DNA of 7,812 nt from an uncultured Ellagibacter sp. (GCF_934636505.1 NZ_CAKUAL010000080.1:1-7812), one strand, 5' to 3'. Positions 1 to 6,554 are shown, counted from the first letter of the stretch. The notes: generated from the letters alone by a model not told the origin. Translations and numbers: made by a program.

Positions 1-1365
1 GTTTACGGTGACGAGCGCCGCGTTCGCGCACTCGGTGACCACGGTGTAGCTTCCTGCACTGCCGACGATGCCGCCGCCGGAATACAATCCGGTGACCTGG
101 GCATTTTTATCAGTTAAACAGCGCTGCGCGTAAAGGATGTCATCTTTGGAGCCGTAGTCGATCTCGGTCGAGTCTCCCGAGCCGCTCATCGACAACCCGC
201 GCAGGGATCCCACGATGCCGCCCGTCATGCTCGCCTGAGCACCGGAGACGATGCCCTTGCAGGTGCTGTCGTAGACGCTGCCAAGGGAGAAGCCCACGAT
301 TCCGCCGACGCCCTCGGTTATGGCGGAGATCTTCTCACCGAAGCGGTCGGTTCCCGCCTCGCAGGGGGATTGGGAGTCGATAGAGCCGGAGAACACGCAG
401 TTGTAGATGTTGCCGTGCGTCCTTGCGCCTTCGATTTCCTCCTGCGCGGGGTCGCCGAGGTATGCCACGACGCCGCCGATGGTTTTCGCGACGATGAGCC
501 CCGGTGAGCGGCCGTTGCCGTCGGTGCCGTCGGAACCTGCGGTGTTGGTGATGGCCTTGAGGCTGCCCGAGAACTCGCAGTTCTTCACATCGCCGTACAC
601 ATTTGCCGCCATGCCGCCGATCTTGGACATAACGCATTTCACGGTGTCGGTTTGAGGCGTGTCGACGGCGACGTCGATCGTGGCGTCGACGGTGCAGTTC
701 TCAACCGAACCCTTCGAGGTGCCGATGAGGGCGGCTACGTTCGAGACTGCCTGTGAGGAGCTTGCGGAGCGATGGACGGTGACGGTGGCGCCGGTCACGT
801 GAACGTTCTTCACGACCGACTTCTCGCCGCATCCGCCGAACAGCGCGATGTTCGTTGCGCGCTCGCCTGCATCGGCAAGAGACGTGAGGTTGTAGCCGCG
901 GATTGAATAGCCCGCGCCGTCGAAGGTGCCGTTGAACTCGTGTCCGCCTTCCCCGCCGATGGGGGTGACCTCGGCGCGGATGAACACGATGTCCTTTGCA
1001 AGCGTCACGGTCTTGCCCTCGAAGGTGACGCCCGAGTTGACGAGCTCGGCGAGGCCTGCGAGCTGCGATCCGGTGCTTAAGGTGTAGCTCGATGCGCCCT
1101 CCGAGTACCAGGAGGTGTCGGGGCTCACCGCGCGCAGGTCCCACGAGGTGCTGGCGAGCTCGATAAGCTCCCAACCTGGTTGCTCCTCGTCAAGGGAGAG
1201 CAGCTTGGGGGCGTCGTCGAGATACGCCTCTGCCCATGATTGAGCCTCGTCGACGGTGGTCACGCTGCTGGGCGTCTCGACTGCCCAAGCGGCGCATGGT
1301 GCAGCGCAGGCAAGCGCGAATGCGAACGCGGCGCCCATCGCTGCGGTGCGGATGTTCTTCTTCAT
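1..1365 (-). CDS. Exported GLUG-repeat surface protein, C-terminus beyond the window
   Basis: The frame is open from the ATG at 1365 to the left edge: 455 codons with no stop, so the C-terminal part is missing. Residues 1-28 form a signal peptide: KK/R n-region, Ala-rich hydrophobic core, likely cleavage after AWA. Residues 100-160 hold the usual lead-in of GLUG-type proteins (LAELVNSGVTFEGKTVTL, then FNGTFDGAGYSIRGYNL). At least five repeat units follow, roughly at 209-230, 249-269, 297-329, 353-375 and 429-452, each of the form (V/I)GG(I/V)xG...GxVxNCxxxGxxxG. The family is thought to form a right-handed beta-solenoid and is found in secreted adhesin-like proteins. A cysteine recurs at the equivalent turn (C223, C263, C323, C369, C446). 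No catalytic motif is visible, and any anchor would lie outside the window. It is the fifth gene of the operon, 20 bp after the preceding stop, with the best Shine-Dalgarno of the set. The exact ligand or partner is unknown; adhesion or ligand capture for the upstream importer is inference. Confidence 0.85.
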   Translation of the reverse strand, partial: MKKNIRTAAMGAAFAFALACAAPCAAWAVETPSSVTTVDEAQSWAEAYLDDAPKLLSLDEEQPGWELIELASTSWDLRAVSPDTSWYSEGASSYTLSTGSQLAGLAELVNSGVTFEGKTVTLAKDIVFIRAEVTPIGGEGGHEFNGTFDGAGYSIRGYNLTSLADAGERATNIALFGGCGEKSVVKNVHVTGATVTVHRSASSSQAVSNVAALIGTSKGSVENCTVDATIDVAVDTPQTDTVKCVMSKIGGMAANVYGDVKNCEFSGSLKAITNTAGSDGTDGNGRSPGLIVAKTIGGVVAYLGDPAQEEIEGARTHGNIYNCVFSGSIDSQSPCEAGTDRFGEKISAITEGVGGIVGFSLGSVYDSTCKGIVSGAQASMTGGIVGSLRGLSMSGSGDSTEIDYGSKDDILYAQRCLTDKNAQVTGLYSGGGIVGSAGSYTVVTECANAALVTVN

Positions 1366-1371
1366 CTTCGG

Positions 1372-1379
1372 TCTCCTTT
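1372..1379 (-). promoter_or_regulatory. Strong ribosome binding site of the GLUG-repeat gene
   Basis: On the minus strand AAAGGAGA lies 6 nt before the ATG at 1365. It fixes this start and is the closest match to the anti-Shine-Dalgarno in the operon. It sits in the 20 bp gap after the upstream stop, so this gene can start translation independently. Confidence 0.8.
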
Positions 1380-1385
1380 CGAACG

Positions 1386-3224
1386 CTATCTCAGGGGTAG
1401 TTTCTGTCTGCGGTATCTCACACCCATCTGCACGCCTCCTGCGGCTGCCGTGCCGACAGCGAAGGGGATGACGAACGGGGCGAAGGGGTTCTCAAAATCA
1501 ATGGTGTCGACGTCGGAGGGGTTGGGGTTCATGACCTGGTAGACCTGCCATGAGCCGCCCGTGGTGCCGCCACCGCCGTCGCTGATCGCAGCGGACCCGC
1601 CCCCAAGGCCGGTGGCGTCGCCGACATCGGTGCCGGTGCTTCCGCCGTCTCCGCCTCCTTCTCCGCCGCCGTTTCCGCCTTGCCCGGTGCCGTCGCCGGT
1701 GTTGTTGGTGCCGATTTTAGGCTGGACGGGGGGAGCGCCTGCGAGGACAACTTTGATGGTGTTGATCCAATAGACCTGGGCGTTCGACGTGACCTGGCCC
1801 GATCCGGTCGCTCCGAAGAGCAGGCGGAAGCAGGCGTTATCGTTCATGTCGGAATAGTCAGGGTCGATCGAGTCGCCGTACTTGTACCAGCGGAAGTTCG
1901 ACTGCACGGCGAGCATCGGGGACACGGGGATGCCTCCCTGCACGTTGCCGCCCGCGTCGTATTGCGGGAAGTAATAGCGAATCGAGCCGAAAAGCATGTT
2001 GTAGCTCACCGCCGTGCCGAAGTCCGAGGACCCGACGGGGGTGTCGGCGGTGACGAAGCGGAACTCCTTGATGCCGTCGAGGTTCGCTCCCGCTGCTTCA
2101 AGCACCGTGGAGAGCAGGACGCCTCGGCCGCTTACCGTGGCGAAGCGGTTCGCCGAGCCGATGACGGTGTAGGTCTGCTCGACCATGCCCATCGCCTCGA
2201 CCTCGGCGCGCGAGAACGTCTTCTCGGAAACGACCTTGTCGGGGGCTTCCTCCCACACGACCTTTACGGTGAGGGAGTCCTGTGGGCGCGCCACAGGATC
2301 GGGCTTTTCCTCGGCAGCGGTGCTTACGCATACCTTGCCCGTAACGGTCGCGCCGCCGATTCCGGCCGTGGACGTGGCGCTCACCCAGACGTTCGCCTCC
2401 TCGGCGGGGCGGTAGAGGCCGGTCGTCGGCTCGACGTAGCCGAAGGTGGAGTCATCGACGCTCCACGAGAGGTCGGCGATCGCGCCGTTTGTCTGCTGGC
2501 TCAATAGCCCGTTGGAGGTGAGGTAATCGGTCGTCGTGCCGTCGGCGGGGTTCGCCACCGTCACGCACGCGACGAGCTGGAGCGTCTGGTTCGTGTTGTA
2601 AAGGCGTGCGCCCGCTTCGGTGTAGGGCTCGCCGTTTTCGTCGCAGATGACGATGCTCTCCACGTAGAGCTCGTTGTTCTGCCCGCTCACGTCGATAATG
2701 TAGGAAGTTGTAATCCCGTCGCAGGTCGCGGTGAGCGTGACGGTGCCGTTCGCGAGCGCCGTCACCTGGCCGGATGTGCTTACATGCGCAATCGCCGGGT
2801 CGCTTATCGACCAGCTGGTCATGTGCCCGGTGTCACCCGCCCAGGAAGTCGATCCGTCGTTCCACACGAGTTGCACCTTGAACTGGAGCGACTCGCCCTT
2901 CTTCGTGAGCTGGCCGTGCGTCTCGGGGGTGTTTTCCCAGCTGTTCGAGGCGATCTTCCAGCCGTTTCCGACATAGGGCGTCTCGTAGAAAAGCGAGATG
3001 CCCTCCACCGACTGGGTGGGAGGCTGTGGCGTGGGATTGGGGTCAGGTTCGGGCGCCGGGTCGGGATTGGAGGGCTGCTCGGTGGAGCTTCCGCCATCCG
3101 ACTCGCCTTCTGCAAACGCGGCTCCCTGCGCGTAAAACGTCAGCGAGAACGCAAGCAGAAAGACGAGCAAGCAGCGCAGCGCGTCGCTGGCAAGTCGTTT
3201 GGCTTTTATGGTCTGGATGGGCAT
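1386..3224 (-). CDS. Membrane-anchored surface protein: Ig-like domains plus molybdopterin-binding-like domain
   Basis: The product is 612 residues. Residues 1-38 are a signal peptide with a long hydrophobic core and likely cleavage after AFA. A Pro/Glu/Asp-rich spacer spans about 50-72. An Ig-like region (74-180) carries the BIG_2 hallmark SDPAIAHVSTSGQVTAL then GTVTLTAT; a second, less regular Ig-like region spans about 187-302. Residues 314-495 resemble a domain found in exported Firmicute and actinobacterial proteins and often annotated as oxidoreductase molybdopterin-binding: features are FSRAEVEAM, YTVIGSANRFATVSGRGVLL, an RYYFP segment and a closing INTIKVVL strand. Its only cysteine (C465) is near the end, so I see no obvious molybdenum-ligating Cys; binding or structure is likelier than catalysis. 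A Gly-rich stalk (about 505-557) leads to a hydrophobic segment (about 581-597) and the basic tail RYRRQK, so the C-terminus is probably membrane-anchored. There is no LPXTG. The ATG follows the receptor gene's stop by 2 bp; GGAAAG 8 nt upstream lies inside that gene, implying translational coupling. Its precise role is unknown. Confidence 0.85.
   Translation of the reverse strand: MPIQTIKAKRLASDALRCLLVFLLAFSLTFYAQGAAFAEGESDGGSSTEQPSNPDPAPEPDPNPTPQPPTQSVEGISLFYETPYVGNGWKIASNSWENTPETHGQLTKKGESLQFKVQLVWNDGSTSWAGDTGHMTSWSISDPAIAHVSTSGQVTALANGTVTLTATCDGITTSYIIDVSGQNNELYVESIVICDENGEPYTEAGARLYNTNQTLQLVACVTVANPADGTTTDYLTSNGLLSQQTNGAIADLSWSVDDSTFGYVEPTTGLYRPAEEANVWVSATSTAGIGGATVTGKVCVSTAAEEKPDPVARPQDSLTVKVVWEEAPDKVVSEKTFSRAEVEAMGMVEQTYTVIGSANRFATVSGRGVLLSTVLEAAGANLDGIKEFRFVTADTPVGSSDFGTAVSYNMLFGSIRYYFPQYDAGGNVQGGIPVSPMLAVQSNFRWYKYGDSIDPDYSDMNDNACFRLLFGATGSGQVTSNAQVYWINTIKVVLAGAPPVQPKIGTNNTGDGTGQGGNGGGEGGGDGGSTGTDVGDATGLGGGSAAISDGGGGTTGGSWQVYQVMNPNPSDVDTIDFENPFAPFVIPFAVGTAAAGGVQMGVRYRRQKLPLR
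1554..1712 (-). repeat. Low-complexity glycine-rich stalk coding region
   Basis: This stretch encodes about residues 505-557 of the 612-residue surface protein. It is dominated by Gly with Asp, Glu, Ser and Thr, in runs such as GGNGGGEGGGDGG. The DNA is a string of near-identical CCG/CCN triplets on the plus strand, which could slip during replication. It most likely forms a flexible linker between the folded domains and the membrane anchor. Confidence 0.7.
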
Positions 3225-3226
3225 CG

Positions 3227-4423
3227 CTACTGCTTTCCGTAGGGCGGATACGAATTGCCGAGAAGCTCGCGCGCATCGTCATCGGTGATGTCGACCCAGT
3301 ACAGAAGCGAGTAGAACTTCTTGACTTCCTCCACCATGTCGACGTCGTAGCGGTCGGGGTAGAGCATGTTCGCGATCCATTGGACGCCGAGGAAGCGGTT
3401 CACTCCCGGCGGACGGTCGCACCATGCGAACGGGGCGTTCGGCATCGTGTAGACGCGGCCGTTTTTCACGGCGGAGATGTGGCTCCACTTCTCGTCGGTG
3501 CGGATGATCTCGTCAGCACCGCCGCGGATGACATCGTCCCACGCGATGATGACCTCGGGGTCCCAGGCGAGCACTGCCTCCAAGCTCACGTTGGTCATGC
3601 CGATGCCTTGGGTTTCCTCGACGGCGGAGACGTTGTTCGCGCCCGCCACGTCAAAGGTGAGGGCATGTTGGCCGCGGTCGGGCTCTGTCTGCAGGCCGAG
3701 CGGGCCTTCGGCGTAGTAGAGGCGCACTTTCTCGCTGTCGGGGATGTCGGCGGTCGCCGCCGTGACGTCGTTGTAGACGCGCTCGAGGTACGTGGCAATC
3801 TCGCTTGCGCGCTCTTCGGCGCCGAGAATTTCCCCGAGGAGCTTGTAGGCGGTGCGGATGTTGTCGAACGACCCGTCGATGCACAGGGCCGGGATGTTCG
3901 TCTGGCTCTCGAGCTTCTCCGCGGTCGAGACGTCCGCTGCGGAAAGCGTCGTGCCCGAGCAGTCGATGATGAGCTGGATGTCCTGCTTGAGCAGCATCTC
4001 GCGGTCGATCTCGCCGCCGCCCGAGAGCGTTCCCATGTAGATGAGGTTCTCGGTTCCCGCGGGTAGGTAGCGCAGTTCCTCCTCGGTGTACTGCATGCCC
4101 GTGCCGCCGAGCAGCTGCGGTGCCAGCGTGAACACGAAGATCTGCGCAAGGGCGCTCGTGAAGTACACGCGTTCGAGCTTGTCGACCGTGGGGATGGTTC
4201 GCGTGCGGCCCCAGGAGTCGGTGAACTCGCGGGTGCCGCGGAACGTCGCGTCGAGGCCCGATTTCACCCCCATGTTGTCGAGGGCTCCCGTCACCTGATC
4301 TGCCGAGCAGCCCGACAAAAGCCCGCTTGAGGGCAAAAGCACGGTCATCGCCGCAACTCCGCCGAATTGCAGGAACTTCCTGCGGCTCATCGCCTGATTG
4401 TTCCCGTTCTCACTCTTCGTCAC
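3227..4423 (-). CDS. Tat-exported substrate-binding lipoprotein of a FepB/BtuF-type ABC importer
   Basis: This 398-residue protein is the extracellular receptor that delivers ligand to the adjacent FecCD permease. The N-terminus has a twin-arginine motif SRRKFLQ (13-19), a hydrophobic stretch and a lipobox LSGC (36-39), so it should be exported folded and lipidated on Cys39. The mature part fits periplasmic-binding family PF01497: first lobe from about 65 (FTDSWGRTRTIPTVDKLERV), a connecting helix at about 185-225, and second lobe with VSLEAVLAWDPEVIIAWDD (279-297) and WSHISAVKNGRVYTMP (313-328). The following stretch CDRPPGVNRFLGVQWIANML (335-354) recalls a subgroup that I associate with clostridial, archaeal and MolA-like receptors; ligands in the family include ferric siderophores, heme, cobalamin and molybdate/tungstate, and the sequence alone does not decide. 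The annotated start is a GTG with a poor Shine-Dalgarno (AAGGAA is 13 nt away). An ATG at 4390 would give MSRRKFL, a more typical short Tat n-region, and is a real alternative. It lies 27 bp after the ATPase gene. Confidence 0.92.
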   Translation of the reverse strand: MTKSENGNNQAMSRRKFLQFGGVAAMTVLLPSSGLLSGCSADQVTGALDNMGVKSGLDATFRGTREFTDSWGRTRTIPTVDKLERVYFTSALAQIFVFTLAPQLLGGTGMQYTEEELRYLPAGTENLIYMGTLSGGGEIDREMLLKQDIQLIIDCSGTTLSAADVSTAEKLESQTNIPALCIDGSFDNIRTAYKLLGEILGAEERASEIATYLERVYNDVTAATADIPDSEKVRLYYAEGPLGLQTEPDRGQHALTFDVAGANNVSAVEETQGIGMTNVSLEAVLAWDPEVIIAWDDVIRGGADEIIRTDEKWSHISAVKNGRVYTMPNAPFAWCDRPPGVNRFLGVQWIANMLYPDRYDVDMVEEVKKFYSLLYWVDITDDDARELLGNSYPPYGKQ

Positions 4424-4450
4424 GATCTCTCTTCGCTTCCTTCTCGTCCT

Positions 4451-5233
4451 TTACAACGGTATGCACACGCGCTCGGTGTGGCCCGCTTCTATCTCAACGT
4501 CGATTACATGGACGTTCGTTCCGTAAATCTGCCGCAGCGTATCGTTGGTGATGACCTCGCCCGCCGTTCCCTCGTTAATGACGAGGCCTTTCTCCATGAC
4601 GATGACCTTGTCGGCGCAGAACAGCGCATGGTCGGGGTCGTGCGTCACCATGACCACGCCCATGCCCGCCCGCGAGAGCGACTTCATGCGCGAGAGCACG
4701 AGCTGCTGGTTGCCGAAGTCGAGGCTTGCGGTCGGCTCGTCCATGACGAGCAGATCGGGCTCTTGCGTGAGGGCGCGCGCGATCAGCACGAGCTGCTGCT
4801 GGCCGCCTGAAAGCGCGGTGTAGGGACGGTCCGCCAAGTGCTCGATCGACATCTGCTTCATGGCGCGCCACGCGATGGCGCGATCGTCGGGCTTCACCAC
4901 GGCGAGCCGGTTCACATACGGGGTGCGCCCCATGAGCACGACGTCGGCCACGTTGAAGGGGAAGGGCGGCGTGTGCGCCTGGGGGATGTAGGCGAAATGC
5001 CGCGCGAGCTCCGGCTCGTCCATATCGTGCGTGCTCTTTCCGTCGATGAGCACCTCGCCGGCGGTCGGCTTCATAAGCCCCAAGACGGTCTTCAAGGTGG
5101 TCGTCTTGCCGCAGCCGTTCGCGCCGATGATGCAAACGAATTCCCCGTGTTCGACGGTGAACGAGACGCCGTGGACGATTTCGGTCTTGTGGTATCCGCC
5201 GTGGACGTCGCGTACTTCCAGAAGATGGCTCAT
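4451..5233 (-). CDS. ATPase subunit of FecCD-type ABC importer
   Basis: This 260-residue cytoplasmic nucleotide-binding subunit powers import through the FecCD permease encoded just upstream. All ABC hallmarks are intact: Walker A GANGCGKTT (37-45), Q-loop Gln85 in AYIPQ, signature LSGGQ (141-145), Walker B LLVMDEP (161-167), D-loop SLD (170-172) and switch His198 in VTHD. The segment FPFNVADVVLMGRTPYV (91-107) is characteristic of the FepC/FhuC/BtuD branch, where it contacts the permease. The length is normal for that branch. The C-terminal 25 residues (VHVIDVEIEAGHTERVCIPL region) extend beyond the core fold as in many relatives. The ATG lies 3 bp after the permease stop, and AAGGGG (5243-5248), 9 nt upstream, sits inside the permease gene, so translation is probably coupled. 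Family assignment is secure; the ligand (iron chelate, heme, corrinoid or oxyanion) is not determinable, so no gene symbol is given. Confidence 0.96.
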   Translation of the reverse strand: MSHLLEVRDVHGGYHKTEIVHGVSFTVEHGEFVCIIGANGCGKTTTLKTVLGLMKPTAGEVLIDGKSTHDMDEPELARHFAYIPQAHTPPFPFNVADVVLMGRTPYVNRLAVVKPDDRAIAWRAMKQMSIEHLADRPYTALSGGQQQLVLIARALTQEPDLLVMDEPTASLDFGNQQLVLSRMKSLSRAGMGVVMVTHDPDHALFCADKVIVMEKGLVINEGTAGEVITNDTLRQIYGTNVHVIDVEIEAGHTERVCIPL

Positions 5234-5236
5234 CGC

Positions 5237-6340
5237 TTACCACCCCTTCTGGTTGCGCTTGAAGATGAAGATGAAGAACGGCACGCCGAGGATGGAGGTG
5301 AGGATGCCGATTGGGATTTCCACCGTGGCGAGCAGTCGTGCGAGGTTGTCGACGAGCAAGAGGTAACTTGCGCCGATGACCATCGACGCCGGCAGGAGCG
5401 CTCGATAGTTGGGGCCGACAAGCGCACGGGCGAGGTGCGGGATGACAAGGCCGACCCAACCGACGATGCCTGAGACCGCGACCGAGCACGACACGATAAG
5501 GGTCGAGGCGAAGATGACGATGAGCCGCACTCGCTTGGTTTTGATGCCCATCGAGCGCGCCTCCTCGTCGCCGAACGAGAGCACGTTGAGTTTCCAGCTT
5601 TCGAGCAATAAGAGTAAGAAGCCGCAGATCATGGGTATGATGACGGCTTTCATGTCGCCGTCGCTCACGCTTGCGAAGCTGCCCATGAGCCAGAAGGTGA
5701 TGGTGGGGAGCTTGTCGTTGGCGTCGGCCATGAGCTTCACGAGCGACGTGCCCGATTGGAAGAGCGTCGATACGAGGATGCCGCCTAAGATGAGGCCTAG
5801 GATGGCGTCGGAGCGGACCATGCGGTTGAGCCACACGGCGCACGCCACGGCCACCATGCCGCCCGCGAACGCGAAGACCTGCACCATGTAGTTCGGCATG
5901 TCGAGCAGAAGCGCCAAGCAGGCACCGAAGCTTGCGCCGGCGGATGCGCCGAGGAGGTCGGGGGAGGTGAGGGGGTTTTTGAACATGCCCTGATAGGCGG
6001 CGCCCGCGACGGAAAGCGCGGCGCCGACGAGCATCACGACGACGATGCGGGGTAAGCGGATGTTGAACAGGGCTGTGTTCGCCGCGTCCGAGATGACGAT
6101 ATCGGGGTCGTTGAACAGGTTGTACACGCCGACGGTAATCTGCGCGGCGACGTTTTTCACCAGTTCGTCGGGCGCGACGGGGTACTTGCCGAGCGCGAAC
6201 GAGGCGAAGAGCATGATGACGAGCACGGCGACGATGCCGAGCTTCACCCCAAGCGGGATCCTTTTATCGAGTGCCTTTTGCGCCTCGCGGTATTCTTCGC
6301 TGAAATCGGGCGTCGTGACGCTCTGCGTGCTTTTCTGCAT
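5237..6340 (-). CDS. FecCD-family ABC importer permease
   Basis: This 367-residue integral membrane protein should act as a homodimer, since only one permease gene is present, forming the channel for metal-chelate, heme or cobalamin-type substrates. After a charged cytoplasmic N-terminus (1-30) the first membrane helix spans about 31-51. FecCD hallmarks appear in order: NIRLPRI (93-99), GAALSVAGAAYQGMFKNPL (106-124) then TSPDLLGASAGASFGA, WLMGSF (217-222), LNVLSFGDEEARSMGI (251-266), the coupling region GIVGWVGLVIPHLARALVG (291-309), and EIPIGILTSILGVPFF (341-356). About ten membrane segments can be placed, as in BtuC. It is full length and uninterrupted. It is the first gene of the operon, about 50 nt downstream of a predicted promoter. 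AGGGGA lies 11 nt before the ATG, a slightly long spacing. Confidence 0.96.
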   Translation of the reverse strand: MQKSTQSVTTPDFSEEYREAQKALDKRIPLGVKLGIVAVLVIMLFASFALGKYPVAPDELVKNVAAQITVGVYNLFNDPDIVISDAANTALFNIRLPRIVVVMLVGAALSVAGAAYQGMFKNPLTSPDLLGASAGASFGACLALLLDMPNYMVQVFAFAGGMVAVACAVWLNRMVRSDAILGLILGGILVSTLFQSGTSLVKLMADANDKLPTITFWLMGSFASVSDGDMKAVIIPMICGFLLLLLESWKLNVLSFGDEEARSMGIKTKRVRLIVIFASTLIVSCSVAVSGIVGWVGLVIPHLARALVGPNYRALLPASMVIGASYLLLVDNLARLLATVEIPIGILTSILGVPFFIFIFKRNQKGW

Positions 6341-6396
6341 CGTAATTGAAATCCCCTAAATCAAAATATATGCAACGCCAAATAAAGCCAAAGAAG

Positions 6397-6405
6397 ACTA
6401 TACCA
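6397..6405 (-). promoter_or_regulatory. Extended -10 promoter for the importer operon
   Basis: On the minus strand TGG directly precedes TATAGT (6402-6397), matching the extended -10 pattern TGnTATAAT at eight of nine positions scored loosely (one mismatch in the hexamer). A -35 element is poor (TTTTTA at 16 nt spacing), which extended -10 promoters tolerate. Transcription would start near 6390, giving a leader of about 50 nt. The surrounding DNA is markedly AT-rich compared with the rest of the window. Confidence 0.55.
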
Positions 6406-6408
6406 GAA

Positions 6409-6421
6409 TTAGAACATCTAA
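6409..6421. promoter_or_regulatory. Candidate operator palindrome upstream of the -10
   Basis: TTAGA-ACA-TCTAA is a perfect 5-bp inverted repeat with a 3-bp centre. It lies 6 bp upstream of the TATAGT hexamer block, in the spacer/-35 zone of the predicted promoter, where a bound repressor would block RNA polymerase. It does not match the full DtxR/IdeR iron box or a Fur box. The regulator is unknown, and such a short palindrome may arise by chance in AT-rich DNA. Confidence 0.35.
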
Positions 6422-6429
6422 AAATAAGT

Positions 6430-6458
6430 ATTATGCGAATTCTAGGCAATATGTTCGA
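6430..6458 (-). promoter_or_regulatory. Possible second, upstream promoter of the importer operon
   Basis: On the minus strand CATAAT (6435-6430) matches the -10 consensus at five of six positions. TCGAAC (6458-6453) lies at the optimal 17 bp spacing but matches the -35 consensus at only three positions. A transcript from here would begin about 85 nt before the permease ATG and would cover the palindrome at 6409-6421. It is weaker than the extended -10 candidate downstream. Confidence 0.35.
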
Positions 6459-6490
6459 TTTAGGATAAGAACTGACGCGGGAGGTGCAGG

Positions 6491-6522
6491 AAAAAGGAAA
6501 GCGCCCTCGATGGGGCGCTTTC
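6491..6522 (-). terminator. Intrinsic terminator after sstT
   Basis: On the minus strand a perfect 10-bp stem GAAAGCGCCC / GGGCGCTTTC encloses a 6-nt loop CATCGA and is followed by CTTTTT. It starts 32 nt after the sstT stop. On the plus strand no T-run follows the hairpin, so it works for minus-strand transcripts only. It isolates sstT from the importer operon. Confidence 0.9.
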
Positions 6523-6554
6523 TGGTGAGGCTTGGTTGTCTTTTCGGTAGAGCT

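Noticed and set aside
1680..2507. Long plus-strand open frame (275 codons)
   Set aside because: It lies antisense to the surface-protein gene. It has an Arg/Ala/Gly/Val/Asp/His-rich composition typical of GC-rich shadow frames and contains no recognisable domain.
3026..4066. Plus-strand open frame of 346 codons
   Set aside because: It is antisense to two well-supported genes and crosses their junction. The composition is shadow-like and there is no domain.
4575..5843. Minus-strand open frame of 422 codons spanning the ATPase and permease genes
   Set aside because: It is an out-of-frame reading rich in Arg and His. The overlapping frames carry complete ABC ATPase and FecCD motifs.
6351..6464. 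DtxR/IdeR iron box
   Set aside because: TTAGG-like half-sites occur, but no 19-bp box with correctly spaced opposing halves can be assembled.
6341..6490. Riboswitch (cobalamin, molybdenum cofactor or other) in the operon leader
   Set aside because: The leader from the predicted start is only about 50-85 nt, AT-rich and without stable helices or a B12-box-like element.
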